In this document: one piece after another, positions 1-8,293 of the stretch | Numbering within the stretch: the first letter of the stretch is position 1 | Layout of the letters: each line of letters starts with the position of its first letter | Made by a program: the position numbers and the translations under genes | NCBI RefSeq assembly: GCF_000334155.1 | Contig: NZ_ANNK01000091.1 | Span: 1 to 64,000, forward strand | Length of the DNA: 64,000 bases | Source: Halalkalibacterium ligniniphilum | GTDB lineage: Bacteria > Bacillota > Bacilli > Bacillales > Bacillaceae_D | Direction: 5' to 3' | Notes under the pieces: generated by a model | What the model was told of the DNA's origin: nothing | Databases searched by the model: none | Seen by the model: the letters and a program-made list of their open reading frames with translations, nothing else

Positions 1-43
1 CGTTTGGATTTCTCATCAATAAAAACTCTTTTGTCCCAGCCTC
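1..43. repeat. Intergenic repeat, right end only (cut by window edge)
   Basis: This is the terminal part of the repeat family seen complete at 32086-32188, 42980-43122 and 46354-46481. It shows the shared segment ending in AATAAAAACTCTTTTG followed by TGTCCCAGCC, the right terminal inverted repeat. The left end lies outside the window. Confidence 0.75.
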
Positions 44-82
44 TTTAAAAATTCTCTCTCACATTTTAAAAAGGCAAAAAGC

Positions 83-319
83 TCATGAAGTTGTTTGAAT
101 CAGTTCTTCTATTTTCTCATTTCGAACAGATTGTTCTTCCTCTGAAGCTAAATCATACTTTTTTAATAAATGAAAAGCTTTATTTAATGCTTCTTGGGAC
201 AAATCTCTTTTTAGAAATGTTTCAAACTTCTGATACAGCTCGGCTGGTAAAAAATTGGACTGACTTTTAAGCTTTTGCTGAACGTCTGTTAGAGAGTGGT
301 CTAATTTGCATTCTCCCAT
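83..319 (-). CDS. Small conserved hypothetical protein (78 aa)
   Basis: I do not recognise a named family. The protein is acidic, soluble and probably helical, with no membrane segment or cysteine cluster. Its central part (LPAELYQKFETFL, then HLLKKYDLASEEEQ) looks like the short group-specific proteins of Bacillus. The start is the second of two in-frame ATGs: GGGAGGA lies 6 bases before ATG 319, while ATG 325 would sit directly on that ribosome site. It is transcribed leftward, away from the HD-GYP gene, and is followed by a copy of the intergenic repeat. Confidence 0.6.
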   Translation of the reverse strand: MGECKLDHSLTDVQQKLKSQSNFLPAELYQKFETFLKRDLSQEALNKAFHLLKKYDLASEEEQSVRNEKIEELIQTTS

Positions 320-773
320 GATCATTCCTCCCTACAATTTCTTTCCTTTTATTATGAGTGAATTTACTAGAAAAAGAAAGGGAAGACAGACAAGATTTTA
401 GGTTTCAAGCAAGTCATTTGTAATACTTGAGCTTGTTCCATGTACTGATCGTGGGGCTGCGAAAAAATTTATAATTGATCCACACGTATTGGTAAAAAAT
501 AAGCCTTGAGAAGGGTTGAAACATTCATTTCTTCTCAAATAAATTTAAGCTAGCAACATGACAATGGAAGAGGCATTATAAAAAAAGCAGACGTGTACGT
601 TTATTTGTTCGTACACGTCATTTTCAGTTAATTAGTTAACATAATGTTATTCTTGTCAATTAAATAATTAATCCATAAAATTACTTTTTCATATTTTCAG
701 TGAACAAAGGAAGGGATAATTATGAATTAACAAAATGAGAGTTGGGCTGCATCGATTTATGTCATTATTTGTT
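320..773. other. Gene-free stretch with one strong hairpin
   Basis: No convincing gene is seen. A perfect 10-bp inverted repeat (GACGTGTACG at 590-599, CGTACACGTC at 610-619) is flanked on its left by an A-run, so it could terminate leftward transcription, although no leftward gene lies to its right. A 13-bp palindrome (TAACATAATGTTA, 637-649) follows. A 28-codon start-less reading frame around 420-505 looks coding-like but has no identifiable function. Confidence 0.4.
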
Positions 774-802
774 TTGACAATACACTGAGAATTTTGTATC
801 TT
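774..802 (+). promoter_or_regulatory. Sigma-A type promoter of the HD-GYP gene
   Basis: TTGACA (774-779), a 17-bp spacer and TATCTT (797-802) lie about 70 bp before the start codon, with no terminator between. Confidence 0.5.
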
Positions 803-874
803 TAGTACTGTGAAAAAATAAGTGGATTCGTACGACAGTTCGATATGATTTAAGTACGGCTGATGGGGGAAAGA

Positions 875-1876
875 ATGAGACTTATAACGATTAACGAATA
901 TGACGAAAACACGATGGAGCTAGCAAAGCCGATCTATGATTCAAGAAAACGAGTGCTGCTTGGGACGGGAGCAAAGGTACACCCAAAATATATGGAAAAG
1001 CTTAAGGAGATAGGGATTAAATATTTGTTTGTGGAGGATGCGAAATCAAAAGGAATTTCACTTGATGAAATGATTGAGATGTCTACTTGGTTAGACACTA
1101 TTGCCACGGTTGAACGTGCATTCATGTCAAGCGCTAAGAAAGAAGCTTTGCCATTAGTAGAGATTCAAAAAGCAATAAAAAAATTAGTAGAAGAAATAAA
1201 GCTTCGCAAAGCGATCATTCTTATCCCAACTTCAGCGATCGATACAACCCTTTCACCATTTGCACATGCAGTGAATGTTACGTTAATTTCTTTACAAATA
1301 GGAAAGCATTTAGGATATACGAACCATCAGCTTCATGATTTAGGTATTGGGAGCTTATTGCATGATATTGGTAAATCACAATCAACCATTAGAGAGGAGC
1401 ACCCAGAAAAAGGGTTTAATATTATTCGCTCTCATCGTGAGCTTAGTCTAATGTCTGCTCATGTTGCTTATCAGCATCATGAGACAATGGATGGACAAGG
1501 TTTTCCAAGAAAGTTAAAGGGTAACGAGATGATTGAATTTGCACATGTTTGCAGTATTGCAAATTATTTTGAAAACTTGATTTCTCATGAAGGTATGGCC
1601 CCGCATGAAGCAATCGAAAAAATGATGACATTGTCTGACACGGTTTATCCTCATGGGATTGTTCTTGCTTTTAGTCAAAGCATCATTGCCTATCCTCCGG
1701 GAACACATGTGAAATTAAGCAATAACGAAAGTGGGATCGTAACTCGAATTGAATCTCACCTTCAAAGACCTTTTGTTCGGTTGGATTCATCAGGGGAAGA
1801 AATTGACTTGAGTGAAAAGGTGACGATATTAATTGAAGAAGTGATTATTGAAAAAAAACAACAAATCAATACATGA
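875..1876 (+). CDS. HD-GYP-like phosphohydrolase (333 aa)
   Basis: The protein resembles HD-GYP enzymes, which usually hydrolyse cyclic di-GMP. The N-terminal 110 residues have no recognised catalytic motif. The HD domain carries AHAVNV (~130), LLHDIGK (~162-167) and HHETMDGQGFP (~201-211). The last motif is HHE..DGQGFP rather than the canonical ..GYP, a variation seen in many Bacillus HD-GYP proteins. No membrane segment or receiver domain is visible. ATG 875 is preferred because GGGGGA ends 5 bases before it; ATG 863 is in frame but overlaps this site. It is monocistronic between a promoter and a terminator. Activity on cyclic di-GMP is inferred. Confidence 0.8.
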   Translation: MRLITINEYDENTMELAKPIYDSRKRVLLGTGAKVHPKYMEKLKEIGIKYLFVEDAKSKGISLDEMIEMSTWLDTIATVERAFMSSAKKEALPLVEIQKAIKKLVEEIKLRKAIILIPTSAIDTTLSPFAHAVNVTLISLQIGKHLGYTNHQLHDLGIGSLLHDIGKSQSTIREEHPEKGFNIIRSHRELSLMSAHVAYQHHETMDGQGFPRKLKGNEMIEFAHVCSIANYFENLISHEGMAPHEAIEKMMTLSDTVYPHGIVLAFSQSIIAYPPGTHVKLSNNESGIVTRIESHLQRPFVRLDSSGEEIDLSEKVTILIEEVIIEKKQQINT

Positions 1877-1888
1877 CGACTCCATTCA

Positions 1889-1918
1889 AAAAAGTCCTAT
1901 CTTTAGGACTTTTTTTGT
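1889..1918 (+). terminator. Rho-independent terminator after the HD-GYP gene
   Basis: AAAGTCCTA and TAGGACTTT form a 9-bp stem with a TCTT loop, followed by a T-run. Confidence 0.9.
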
Positions 1919-1982
1919 TTATAACAAATCAAAAGGAACAAAAATCGCACCTATACATGCATTGAAGAACAAAAACAAAATA

Positions 1983-2016
1983 TTTCAATTTTGAAAAATC
2001 CGTTTCTAAATTGAAA
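1983..2016 (+). promoter_or_regulatory. Candidate activator-binding sites (two dyads)
   Basis: TTTCAATTTTGAAA (1983-1996) and TTTCTAAATTGAAA (2003-2016) agree at 11 of 14 bases and start exactly 20 bp apart, about two helical turns. They lie roughly 100-130 bp upstream of the sigma-54 promoter, the usual place for enhancer sites of a sigma-54 activator. A further palindrome, TTGCGCAA, is at 2058-2065. Binding by the activator at 8294 is inference. Confidence 0.45.
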
Positions 2017-2114
2017 ATTACGAGTGAAATAGAATAGACGTTAGATTCTCTCATACTTTGCGCAACAAAGCGAAAAATAAAGATTTATTAACTCATTTTA
2101 TAGAATTAAAAGAG

Positions 2115-2133
2115 TTGGCATTATTTTTGCATT
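2115..2133 (+). promoter_or_regulatory. Sigma-54 (SigL) promoter of the pxp/carboxylase operon
   Basis: TTGGCAT and TTGCATT place GG (2117-2118) and GC (2129-2130) exactly 10 bases apart, the diagnostic -24/-12 geometry of sigma-54 promoters. The downstream gene starts 65 bp later, and a sigma-54 activator is encoded in the same cluster. Confidence 0.8.
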
Positions 2134-2197
2134 ATTAAATGTTAAAAGAAAAATCTAAAAATAAACTCACTACACTATTTTTGCGAGGTGACGAAAC

Positions 2198-3082
2198 TTG
2201 AAGCAGCAAACGAGATACGAATATGGTGGAGATGAATATATCTTTGTCGAATTATCTGAAGAAATGTCACTAGAAGCTCATTATCGAGGACTGGCTATCA
2301 CAAAAGAATTAAAAGATAAGAAGCTAGAGGGAATTGTAGACATTTGTCCTGGGAACGCTTCTTACATGGTAAGATTTGTTCCTGAGCAAATTCACCCTAC
2401 AGAATTAATGGAGGAATTAAAAGCGTTAGAAAAAAACGTTCAGGAAGTACCAGACATTTCAATCGAATCACGACTTGTCGATGTTCCGATTTTGTTTGAA
2501 GATCCATGGACCCATGAAGCAGTGATGCGGTTTAGAAATAATCATCAGGATCCAAATTTAACGGATATTGAATACGCAGCAAAAATAAATGGATATTCAT
2601 CGAAAGAAGATTTTATTCAAGCACTTGTTAAATCACCTTTTATGGTTTCTATGTTAGGTTTTGTTCCTGGGCTTCCATTTTGCTTTCAAATGGTTGAGCG
2701 TGAAAAGCAAATCGAAGTCCCTAAATATGTGACGCCTAGAACATTTACTCCTGAGAGAACATTCGGTTTTGGTGGAGCATTTGCTTGTATCTATCCAGTT
2801 CAAGGGGCTGGTGGCTATCAAATGTTTGGAATGGCTGCTGCACCAATTTTAGACACTAAGCAAAAACTTTACGATTTTAAAGAATCCATGGTTTTTCCAA
2901 AGCAAGGAGATATTTTCCGTTTTCGTGATATTACGCTCGACGAATTTGAGGACATTCGAAGCCAAGTGGAGAAAGGCACATTTACGTATCAAACAAAACC
3001 ATTTTCTTATTCCCCAGTTGATGTAATGGAAGAACCTGAGGGATTTTCAAAAAAGGTATTAAGGGGGTTATACAATGATTAA
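2198..3082 (+). CDS. pxpB: PxpB-like subunit (allophanate hydrolase subunit 1 / KipI family)
   Basis: The 294-aa protein belongs to the AHS1 family. That family includes PxpB of the bacterial 5-oxoprolinase PxpABC, KipI, and one half of the carboxyltransferase region of urea carboxylase. The family signature GFVPGLPF is near residue 153, followed by VTPRTFTPERTFGFGGAF. It is about 50 residues longer than KipI. The start is TTG 2198 with GAGGTG 7 bases before it. It is the first gene of the sigma-54 operon, and its end overlaps pxpC by 8 bp, suggesting translational coupling. With PxpC it should form the ring-opening or carboxyl-transfer module; the substrate cannot be read from the sequence. 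Confidence 0.85.
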   Translation: MKQQTRYEYGGDEYIFVELSEEMSLEAHYRGLAITKELKDKKLEGIVDICPGNASYMVRFVPEQIHPTELMEELKALEKNVQEVPDISIESRLVDVPILFEDPWTHEAVMRFRNNHQDPNLTDIEYAAKINGYSSKEDFIQALVKSPFMVSMLGFVPGLPFCFQMVEREKQIEVPKYVTPRTFTPERTFGFGGAFACIYPVQGAGGYQMFGMAAAPILDTKQKLYDFKESMVFPKQGDIFRFRDITLDEFEDIRSQVEKGTFTYQTKPFSYSPVDVMEEPEGFSKKVLRGLYND

Positions 3083-4052
3083 AATCATTAAGCCAGGTAT
3101 CGAAACAACGGTTCAGGATAATGGAAGAATTGGATTTTATCATACAGGTATGCCGCCTTCAGGAGCGATGGATAAATATTCATTTGTTATCGCCAATTTA
3201 TTAATAGGAAATGAAGACAACGCAGCTGTGTTGGAGATCACTTATCTGGGGCCTGAGATCGAATTTCAATCTTCTACACTGATTGCTGTGACTGGAGCGG
3301 AGATTCCGCCGAAAATTAATGGAACAAGCATTCCAATGTGGCAAGCCGTAGAAGTTCAGGCTGGTGACATTCTTTCGTTTGACTTTGTAAAACAGGGAGC
3401 TCGGTCATATTTAGCAGTTCAAGGTGGCATTGATGTCGAGATCAAAATGAATTCTCGTTCTACATATACCTTATGTGGGATTGGCGGTTTCAATGGAAGA
3501 GCGCTAAAAGAAGGTGATATTCTAAAAATTAAAAAAGAAAACAATGTCAAAAAAGTTGATTTGAACAAACAAATTCCTGCAGAGTATCTTCCTGAGTTTT
3601 CTAAAAATGAAAACATTCGCGTTATTGTTGGCTTATGTAGCTACCGTTTAACCGAAGAAAGTTTAGAAAGGTTTTTATCGATCGATTGGACGGTCACTCC
3701 GAATGCAAACAGAGTGGGCTATCGTTTTAAAGGTGAACGATTGCATTTTGTTCCGCGAGAACAACCTTTTGGCGCAGGAAGCAACCCATCCAACGTGGTA
3801 GACCTTGGTTATCCAATTGGCTCGATTCAAGTGCCTGATGGCATTGAACCGATCGCGTTACTAAATGATGCGGTAACAGGAGGGGGCTATGCAACCATTG
3901 CGACGATCATTAGTCCTGACTTAAATAAAATGGCCCAGATCAAAACAAATGAAAAAGTTCGCTTTGTCGCAGTAAATATAGATGAGGCTTTAAAAGCACG
4001 CAAAGCGTTAAAAGATAGAGTGGAGAAAGTAAAAGAATTTTTAAACGAATAA
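3075..4052 (+). CDS. pxpC: PxpC-like subunit (allophanate hydrolase subunit 2 / KipA family)
   Basis: The 325-aa protein is an AHS2/biotin-dependent carboxyltransferase family member, partner of PxpB. Family signatures are the start IKPGIETTVQDNGRIGFYHTGMPPSGAMD, described here by its key residues G-D-GR-G and PPSGAMD, then GAEIPPKING, YLAVQGGI and the late FGAGSNPSNVVDLGYPIGSIQVP block (split as GAGSNPSN and YPIGSIQ). It starts inside pxpB. In urea carboxylase the equivalents of PxpB and PxpC are fused and accept CO2 from a biotin carrier; here carrier and carboxylase genes follow directly. Confidence 0.87.
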   Translation: MIKIIKPGIETTVQDNGRIGFYHTGMPPSGAMDKYSFVIANLLIGNEDNAAVLEITYLGPEIEFQSSTLIAVTGAEIPPKINGTSIPMWQAVEVQAGDILSFDFVKQGARSYLAVQGGIDVEIKMNSRSTYTLCGIGGFNGRALKEGDILKIKKENNVKKVDLNKQIPAEYLPEFSKNENIRVIVGLCSYRLTEESLERFLSIDWTVTPNANRVGYRFKGERLHFVPREQPFGAGSNPSNVVDLGYPIGSIQVPDGIEPIALLNDAVTGGGYATIATIISPDLNKMAQIKTNEKVRFVAVNIDEALKARKALKDRVEKVKEFLNE

Positions 4053-4123
4053 AAAGCAATATGCTAGAATAACTTTTATTTTAAAATATGAAACCACTAA
4101 TTTAGTTTTTTGGAGGAATAAAA

Positions 4124-4372
4124 ATGAGTGTTCAAAAATCGATTCTAGCTCCAATTCCTGGAGTATTTTACCGCAGACCGAGTCCTGATGAAGAGGTGTA
4201 TGTTGAGGAAGGCCAAGAGGTGAAGGCTGGGGATATTATTGGATTAATTGAGGTAATGAAAAATTTTTATGAAGTGAAAGCAGATGAAGATTGTACGATT
4301 GTAAGCTTTAAGGTAGAAAACGAAGAAGTAATCAACGCGAGTCAAGAGATTGTCACTGTAAAACCTAGTTAA
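4124..4372 (+). CDS. Biotin/lipoyl carrier protein (BCCP-like, 82 aa)
   Basis: This is a stand-alone biotinyl domain. Residues around EVMKNF carry the presumed biotinyl lysine K46; canonical carriers have (A/V)MKM, so the base after the lysine is Asn instead of Met. The rest (GQEVKAGDIIGLIEVMK, then VSFKVENEEV) has the usual hammerhead glycine and valine pattern. The protein is half the length of AccB of fatty-acid synthesis and lacks its N-terminal part. TGGAGGA precedes the ATG. Its stop codon overlaps the next reading frame (TAATG). It probably shuttles carboxyl groups between the biotin carboxylase at 4402 and PxpB/PxpC. Confidence 0.85.
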   Translation: MSVQKSILAPIPGVFYRRPSPDEEVYVEEGQEVKAGDIIGLIEVMKNFYEVKADEDCTIVSFKVENEEVINASQEIVTVKPS

Positions 4373-4401
4373 TGAATGTTGACACCTTGCGGGAGGATAG
4401 T

Positions 4402-5736
4402 ATGGCTAATATAAACAAACTTTTAATCGCAAATCGTGGGGAAATTGCTCTTAGAATTATTAAGACGTGCAAAAAACTTGGAATTCAAACGGTGGCTATT
4501 TTCTCAGATGCTGATGCAGATGCTCCGTTTGTTAAGATGGCAGACGAAAGCCATCATATTGGTGAATCGCAAGCTAAAAAAAGCTATTTAGACCTTGAAA
4601 AAGTGATTCGAGTTGCGAGAGAAAATCAAGTGGATGCGATTCACCCAGGCTATGGTTTTTTATCGGAAAACCCTTGTTTTGCGAAGAGATGTGAAGAAGA
4701 AGGCATTATTTTTGTCGGTCCTGAAGCAAAAGTCATTGAACTAATGGGCAGTAAAATCAAAGCTCGGAAAGTAATGAAGGAAGCTGGGGTACCTGTCATT
4801 CCAGGCTGGGATGGTGCGTTAGATTCTGTCGAACAGGCCATTGACGTTGCAAGCAGGTTAGGATATCCGTTAATGCTAAAGGCAAGTGCAGGTGGCGGTG
4901 GAATGGGCATGCAGCTTGTTCATAATGAACAAGAATTAACGAAAGTATTTACCCGTACAAAGCAGAGTGCTGAGTCTTATTTTGGTGATGGTTCATTGTT
5001 TTTAGAGAAGTGGATTGAAGGCCCACGTCATATCGAAGTACAAATCGCCGCTGATGGAGAAGGAAATACGGTTCATTTATTTGAACGTGAGTGCTCAGTT
5101 CAAAGAAGAAATCAAAAGGTTGTGGAGGAAAGCTTGTCTTGCTTTTTAGATGAAGAATTAAGAGAGAAGCTTTGTCAAACAGCGGTTCTTGGGGCGAAAA
5201 AAATTGGCTACAGTAGTGTTGGTACAATGGAGTTTATTTTTGATGAAGATAAGAACTTTTATTTTTTAGAAATGAATACTCGTTTGCAGGTGGAGCACCC
5301 TGTCACTGAAGGAATTACAGGCGTAGATTTGGTGGAGCTTCAAATACATCTTGCTGAAAACAAACCGATGCCCTACAAGCAAGATGAAATAAAGGCTAAG
5401 GGTCATGCGATTGAGTGTAGAGTTTGTGCAGAGGATCCAGAAACATTCATGCCATCTCCAGGTAAAATCGAAAAATTATTAACTCCTGTTCATGTAAGGC
5501 TCGACTTTGCTGTTACAGAGGGAGATATGGTTTCCCCTTTTTACGATTCAATGATCGGAAAAGTCATTGTACACGAAGGGGATCGAGAAAAGGCGATTGC
5601 TTCCATGCTAGATGCTTTAGAGCAATTTGACATTGAAGGTGTAAAAACAAACATTCCATTGTTGATACAAATTCTTGAGCATAAACAATTTCAGGATGGG
5701 GAATACACTACCCATTTTTTACAAAACCTTAAATAA
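4402..5736 (+). CDS. Biotin carboxylase subunit (AccC-like, 444 aa)
   Basis: This is an ATP-grasp biotin carboxylase that makes carboxybiotin from ATP and bicarbonate. Visible motifs are the N-terminal KLLIANRGEIALRI, the glycine loop GGGGMGMQ, HIEVQI, ERECSVQRRNQK and EMNTRLQVEHPVTE. The length is that of a single-domain AccC. ATG 4402 is preferred over 4372 because GGGAGGA lies 5 bases before it, and the ten extra residues precede the family start. Its location between the carrier and pxpA, under a sigma-54 promoter, suggests a dedicated paralogue rather than the fatty-acid enzyme. Confidence 0.88.
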   Translation: MANINKLLIANRGEIALRIIKTCKKLGIQTVAIFSDADADAPFVKMADESHHIGESQAKKSYLDLEKVIRVARENQVDAIHPGYGFLSENPCFAKRCEEEGIIFVGPEAKVIELMGSKIKARKVMKEAGVPVIPGWDGALDSVEQAIDVASRLGYPLMLKASAGGGGMGMQLVHNEQELTKVFTRTKQSAESYFGDGSLFLEKWIEGPRHIEVQIAADGEGNTVHLFERECSVQRRNQKVVEESLSCFLDEELREKLCQTAVLGAKKIGYSSVGTMEFIFDEDKNFYFLEMNTRLQVEHPVTEGITGVDLVELQIHLAENKPMPYKQDEIKAKGHAIECRVCAEDPETFMPSPGKIEKLLTPVHVRLDFAVTEGDMVSPFYDSMIGKVIVHEGDREKAIASMLDALEQFDIEGVKTNIPLLIQILEHKQFQDGEYTTHFLQNLK

Positions 5737-5864
5737 TAAGACTCTATCACTTTCAAAATTAACACCGATGATAAAGTGAGAAGCTGCTTCTGTAATAATA
5801 TTGGGCACTTAACCATTGAAGTGTTTTATTACAATAAAAAGAATGAATGGAACGAGGTGATGGC

Positions 5865-6635
5865 ATGTTAAAGGTAGATCTTAACTGTGATATGGGTGAA
5901 AGCTTTGGCTTGTATCAAATGGGAAATGACGAAGGGATGATGCAATATATCACCTCTGCCAATATTGCTTGCGGCTTTCATGCTGGTGATCCCCATGTCA
6001 TAAAAAGAACCATTGAGCTGTGCAAATCCTATGATGTTGGGGTAGGAGTTCATCCTGGATTCCCTGATTTAGTCGGATTTGGACGTCGACACATGAATGT
6101 TACACCATCAGAAATTCAAGATTATGTTATCTATCAAATGGGTGCTATCCGTGAATTTGCGAGCATGTATAATCTTCCAGTTCAACATTGTAAGCTACAT
6201 GGTGCCTTATTTATGATGGCAATGGAAGATAAAAAGATTGCAAAAGCCTTCTTAGAGGTTATCTCAAAAATAAATCCAAAGATGATCGTCTTTGCTCTTA
6301 ATCAATCGGAAGTCGCTATTGTAGGGAAAGAAATGGGGATTCCTATTGCATATGAAGGGTACGCAGACCGAGAGCATACGGATACAGGTTCCATCGTCTT
6401 AACAAGAACAGGGCCTTCATTAACGGATGTTAACAAGATGGCTGAGCGGGTTGTTCGTATGGTTAAAGAAAGGAAAGTCATAACCTATGATGGGAAAGAA
6501 GCGGAAATCAACGTACAAACCGTTTGTATCCATGGAGATACGGAAGGGGCACCATTATTGGCTAAAGCGATTACGGAGGCATTAATGCGGAATGAGATTG
6601 AAGTAACATCAATAAAAAATTTAATAAACCAATGA
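5865..6635 (+). CDS. pxpA: PxpA, 5-oxoprolinase subunit A (LamB/YcsF family)
   Basis: The 256-aa protein shows the LamB/YcsF signature: VDLNCDMGESFG, ANIACGFHAGDP, GVHPGFPDL.GFGRR and LHGALF. In the characterised bacterial 5-oxoprolinase, PxpA works with PxpB and PxpC to cleave 5-oxoproline to glutamate using ATP. ATG 5865 follows GAGGTG and matches the family start; ATG 5847 would add six residues and overlap the ribosome site. It lies 128 bp after the biotin carboxylase gene, with a weak hairpin between, so it probably stays in the same operon. The true substrate may be a lactam other than 5-oxoproline. Confidence 0.88.
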   Translation: MLKVDLNCDMGESFGLYQMGNDEGMMQYITSANIACGFHAGDPHVIKRTIELCKSYDVGVGVHPGFPDLVGFGRRHMNVTPSEIQDYVIYQMGAIREFASMYNLPVQHCKLHGALFMMAMEDKKIAKAFLEVISKINPKMIVFALNQSEVAIVGKEMGIPIAYEGYADREHTDTGSIVLTRTGPSLTDVNKMAERVVRMVKERKVITYDGKEAEINVQTVCIHGDTEGAPLLAKAITEALMRNEIEVTSIKNLINQ

Positions 6636-6743
6636 TTTGAGGTTTTCTATCAGAATAGATTCATCGTATGTAAGAAGCGTTCTTTGTTCATTGGTTCCAT
6701 CTTCGTGTAAGGATTAGGAGTATTCAGGAAAGGAAGATGCACT

Positions 6744-8090
6744 TTGAATTCATCAGAATATCAATATGTTAAATTAGCAGGTTCACTGCCCGGTACAAAT
6801 TCTCTTAAACTAATAAAGGAACGTGAAGAACACATACCTCGAGGTCCTTTTAATACTGCACCGACATTTATTGCTGAAGGAAAAGGCGCGATGGTCACCG
6901 ATGTTGATGGTAATCAATTGATTGATTTAGCCGGTGCAATTGGCACATTGAATGTCGGCCATTGTCCTCCTTCTGTTGTCGAGGCCTTGAAACAACAGCT
7001 CGACAAGTATATTCATCCATGCTTTCATGTTATTATGTACGAGCCTTATATAGAACTTGCGAAGAAGCTAAATGAAATAACGCCAGGTAATAGTAAAAAG
7101 AAAACATTTTTCTTAAACTCTGGAGCTGAGGCTGTTGAAAATGCAGTAAAAATTGCAAGAAAATATACGGGTCGAAAAGCGATTGTTTCCTTTGACCGAG
7201 GCTTCCATGGACGCACGTTTATGTCAATGTCTTTAACGAGTAAAGTAAAGCCATATAAAAATGGTTTTGGCCCTTTTGCACCAGATACTTATAAATTACG
7301 GTTTCCTTATTACTATCGAAAGCCTGAAGGGATGACCGATCGTCAACTAGACGATTACACGTTAAAGCAAATTAACGATTTTTTGATTGGCGAAGTACCA
7401 CCTGAAGAAGTGGCAGCTTTTATTATGGAGCCAGTACAGGGAGAAGGTGGATTTATCCTTCCTTCAAAGTACTTTGTTCACAAGGTGAAAGAAATTTGCG
7501 AAATGCATGGAATTTTATTCATTGCAGATGAAGTACAAACAGGTTTTGGAAGAACCGGAAAGATGTTTGCATCTGAGCATTTTGACATTGAGCCTGATTT
7601 AATGACGATGTCAAAATCGATTGCAGCTGGACTTCCAATAAGTGCAGTGACTGGGAAAGCAGAAATCATGGATGCGCCCAACCCAGGTGAAATAGGAGGG
7701 ACGTATGGCGGAAGCCCATTAGGCTGTGTGGCTGCCTTAGAAGTAATTAAGATGATCGAAGGCGAACAACTTCTTGAGCGAGCAAACGTGCTTGGTCAAA
7801 ATACATTGAAGCGCTTTAAAGAGATGCAAAAGAAGTATGAATGTATTGGTGATGTTAGAGGGATTGGGGCAATGTGTGCAATTGAGATTGTAAAGGATCG
7901 CACAACAAAAAAGCCTGACAAAGAATTAACTTCAAAAATTGTTGCAGAGTGCAATCGTCGCGGAGTTGTTATTTTAAGTGCAGGTCTTTATGGAAACGTC
8001 ATTCGTATCTTAAGTCCACTCGTTATTACAGACGAACAGCTTGAGGAAGCATTTAAAGTTATCGACAAAGTAATACATGATGTGAGATAA
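6744..8090 (+). CDS. gabT: Class III aminotransferase, 4-aminobutyrate type
   Basis: The 448-aa PLP enzyme resembles GABA:2-oxoglutarate aminotransferase. Visible features are NSGAEAVENAVKIAR, FHGRT, IMEPVQGEGG, ADEVQTGFGRTG (Asp262 to the PLP ring) and TMSKSIAAGLP (PLP lysine K291), then GGTYGGSPLGC. The start is TTG 6744 after AAAGGAAG. It is the last gene before a strong terminator. If the upstream complex opens a gamma- or longer lactam, this enzyme would deaminate the resulting omega-amino acid. Other omega-amino-acid specificities (5-aminovalerate, 6-aminohexanoate) cannot be excluded. Confidence 0.85.
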   Translation: MNSSEYQYVKLAGSLPGTNSLKLIKEREEHIPRGPFNTAPTFIAEGKGAMVTDVDGNQLIDLAGAIGTLNVGHCPPSVVEALKQQLDKYIHPCFHVIMYEPYIELAKKLNEITPGNSKKKTFFLNSGAEAVENAVKIARKYTGRKAIVSFDRGFHGRTFMSMSLTSKVKPYKNGFGPFAPDTYKLRFPYYYRKPEGMTDRQLDDYTLKQINDFLIGEVPPEEVAAFIMEPVQGEGGFILPSKYFVHKVKEICEMHGILFIADEVQTGFGRTGKMFASEHFDIEPDLMTMSKSIAAGLPISAVTGKAEIMDAPNPGEIGGTYGGSPLGCVAALEVIKMIEGEQLLERANVLGQNTLKRFKEMQKKYECIGDVRGIGAMCAIEIVKDRTTKKPDKELTSKIVAECNRRGVVILSAGLYGNVIRILSPLVITDEQLEEAFKVIDKVIHDVR

Positions 8091-8131
8091 ATATTCTTAT
8101 ATTAATTAAAATAATTTATAAATTAAGGAAA

Positions 8132-8160
8132 ATACCTTGCGATTTTCGCAAGGTATTTTT
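8132..8160 (+). terminator. Terminator after gabT
   Basis: A perfect 11-bp stem (ATACCTTGCGA, loop TTT, TCGCAAGGTAT) is followed by a T-run. It separates the sigma-54 operon from its activator gene. Confidence 0.93.
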
Positions 8161-8293
8161 TCCCTTTTTAAAGATAAGGGTCTTGCACTTTTCTAATGAG
8201 ATTAGGTGATTTAATTCAGACTTTTTATCATTTTAAGACTTTTTGGTACAATATAGAGTAATTAGAAAAAGAGGCTTGCTTGGAGGGGTTCAT

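Noticed and set aside
637-649. 13-bp palindrome TAACATAATGTTA as an operator
   Set aside because: It lies 125 bp upstream of the nearest promoter element, and short A/T palindromes are common in DNA of this composition.
8243-8293. Longer start (TTG 8243) for the sigma-54 activator
   Set aside because: The TTG overlaps a probable -10 box, has no ribosome site, and TTG 8294 has GGAGGGG at the right distance.
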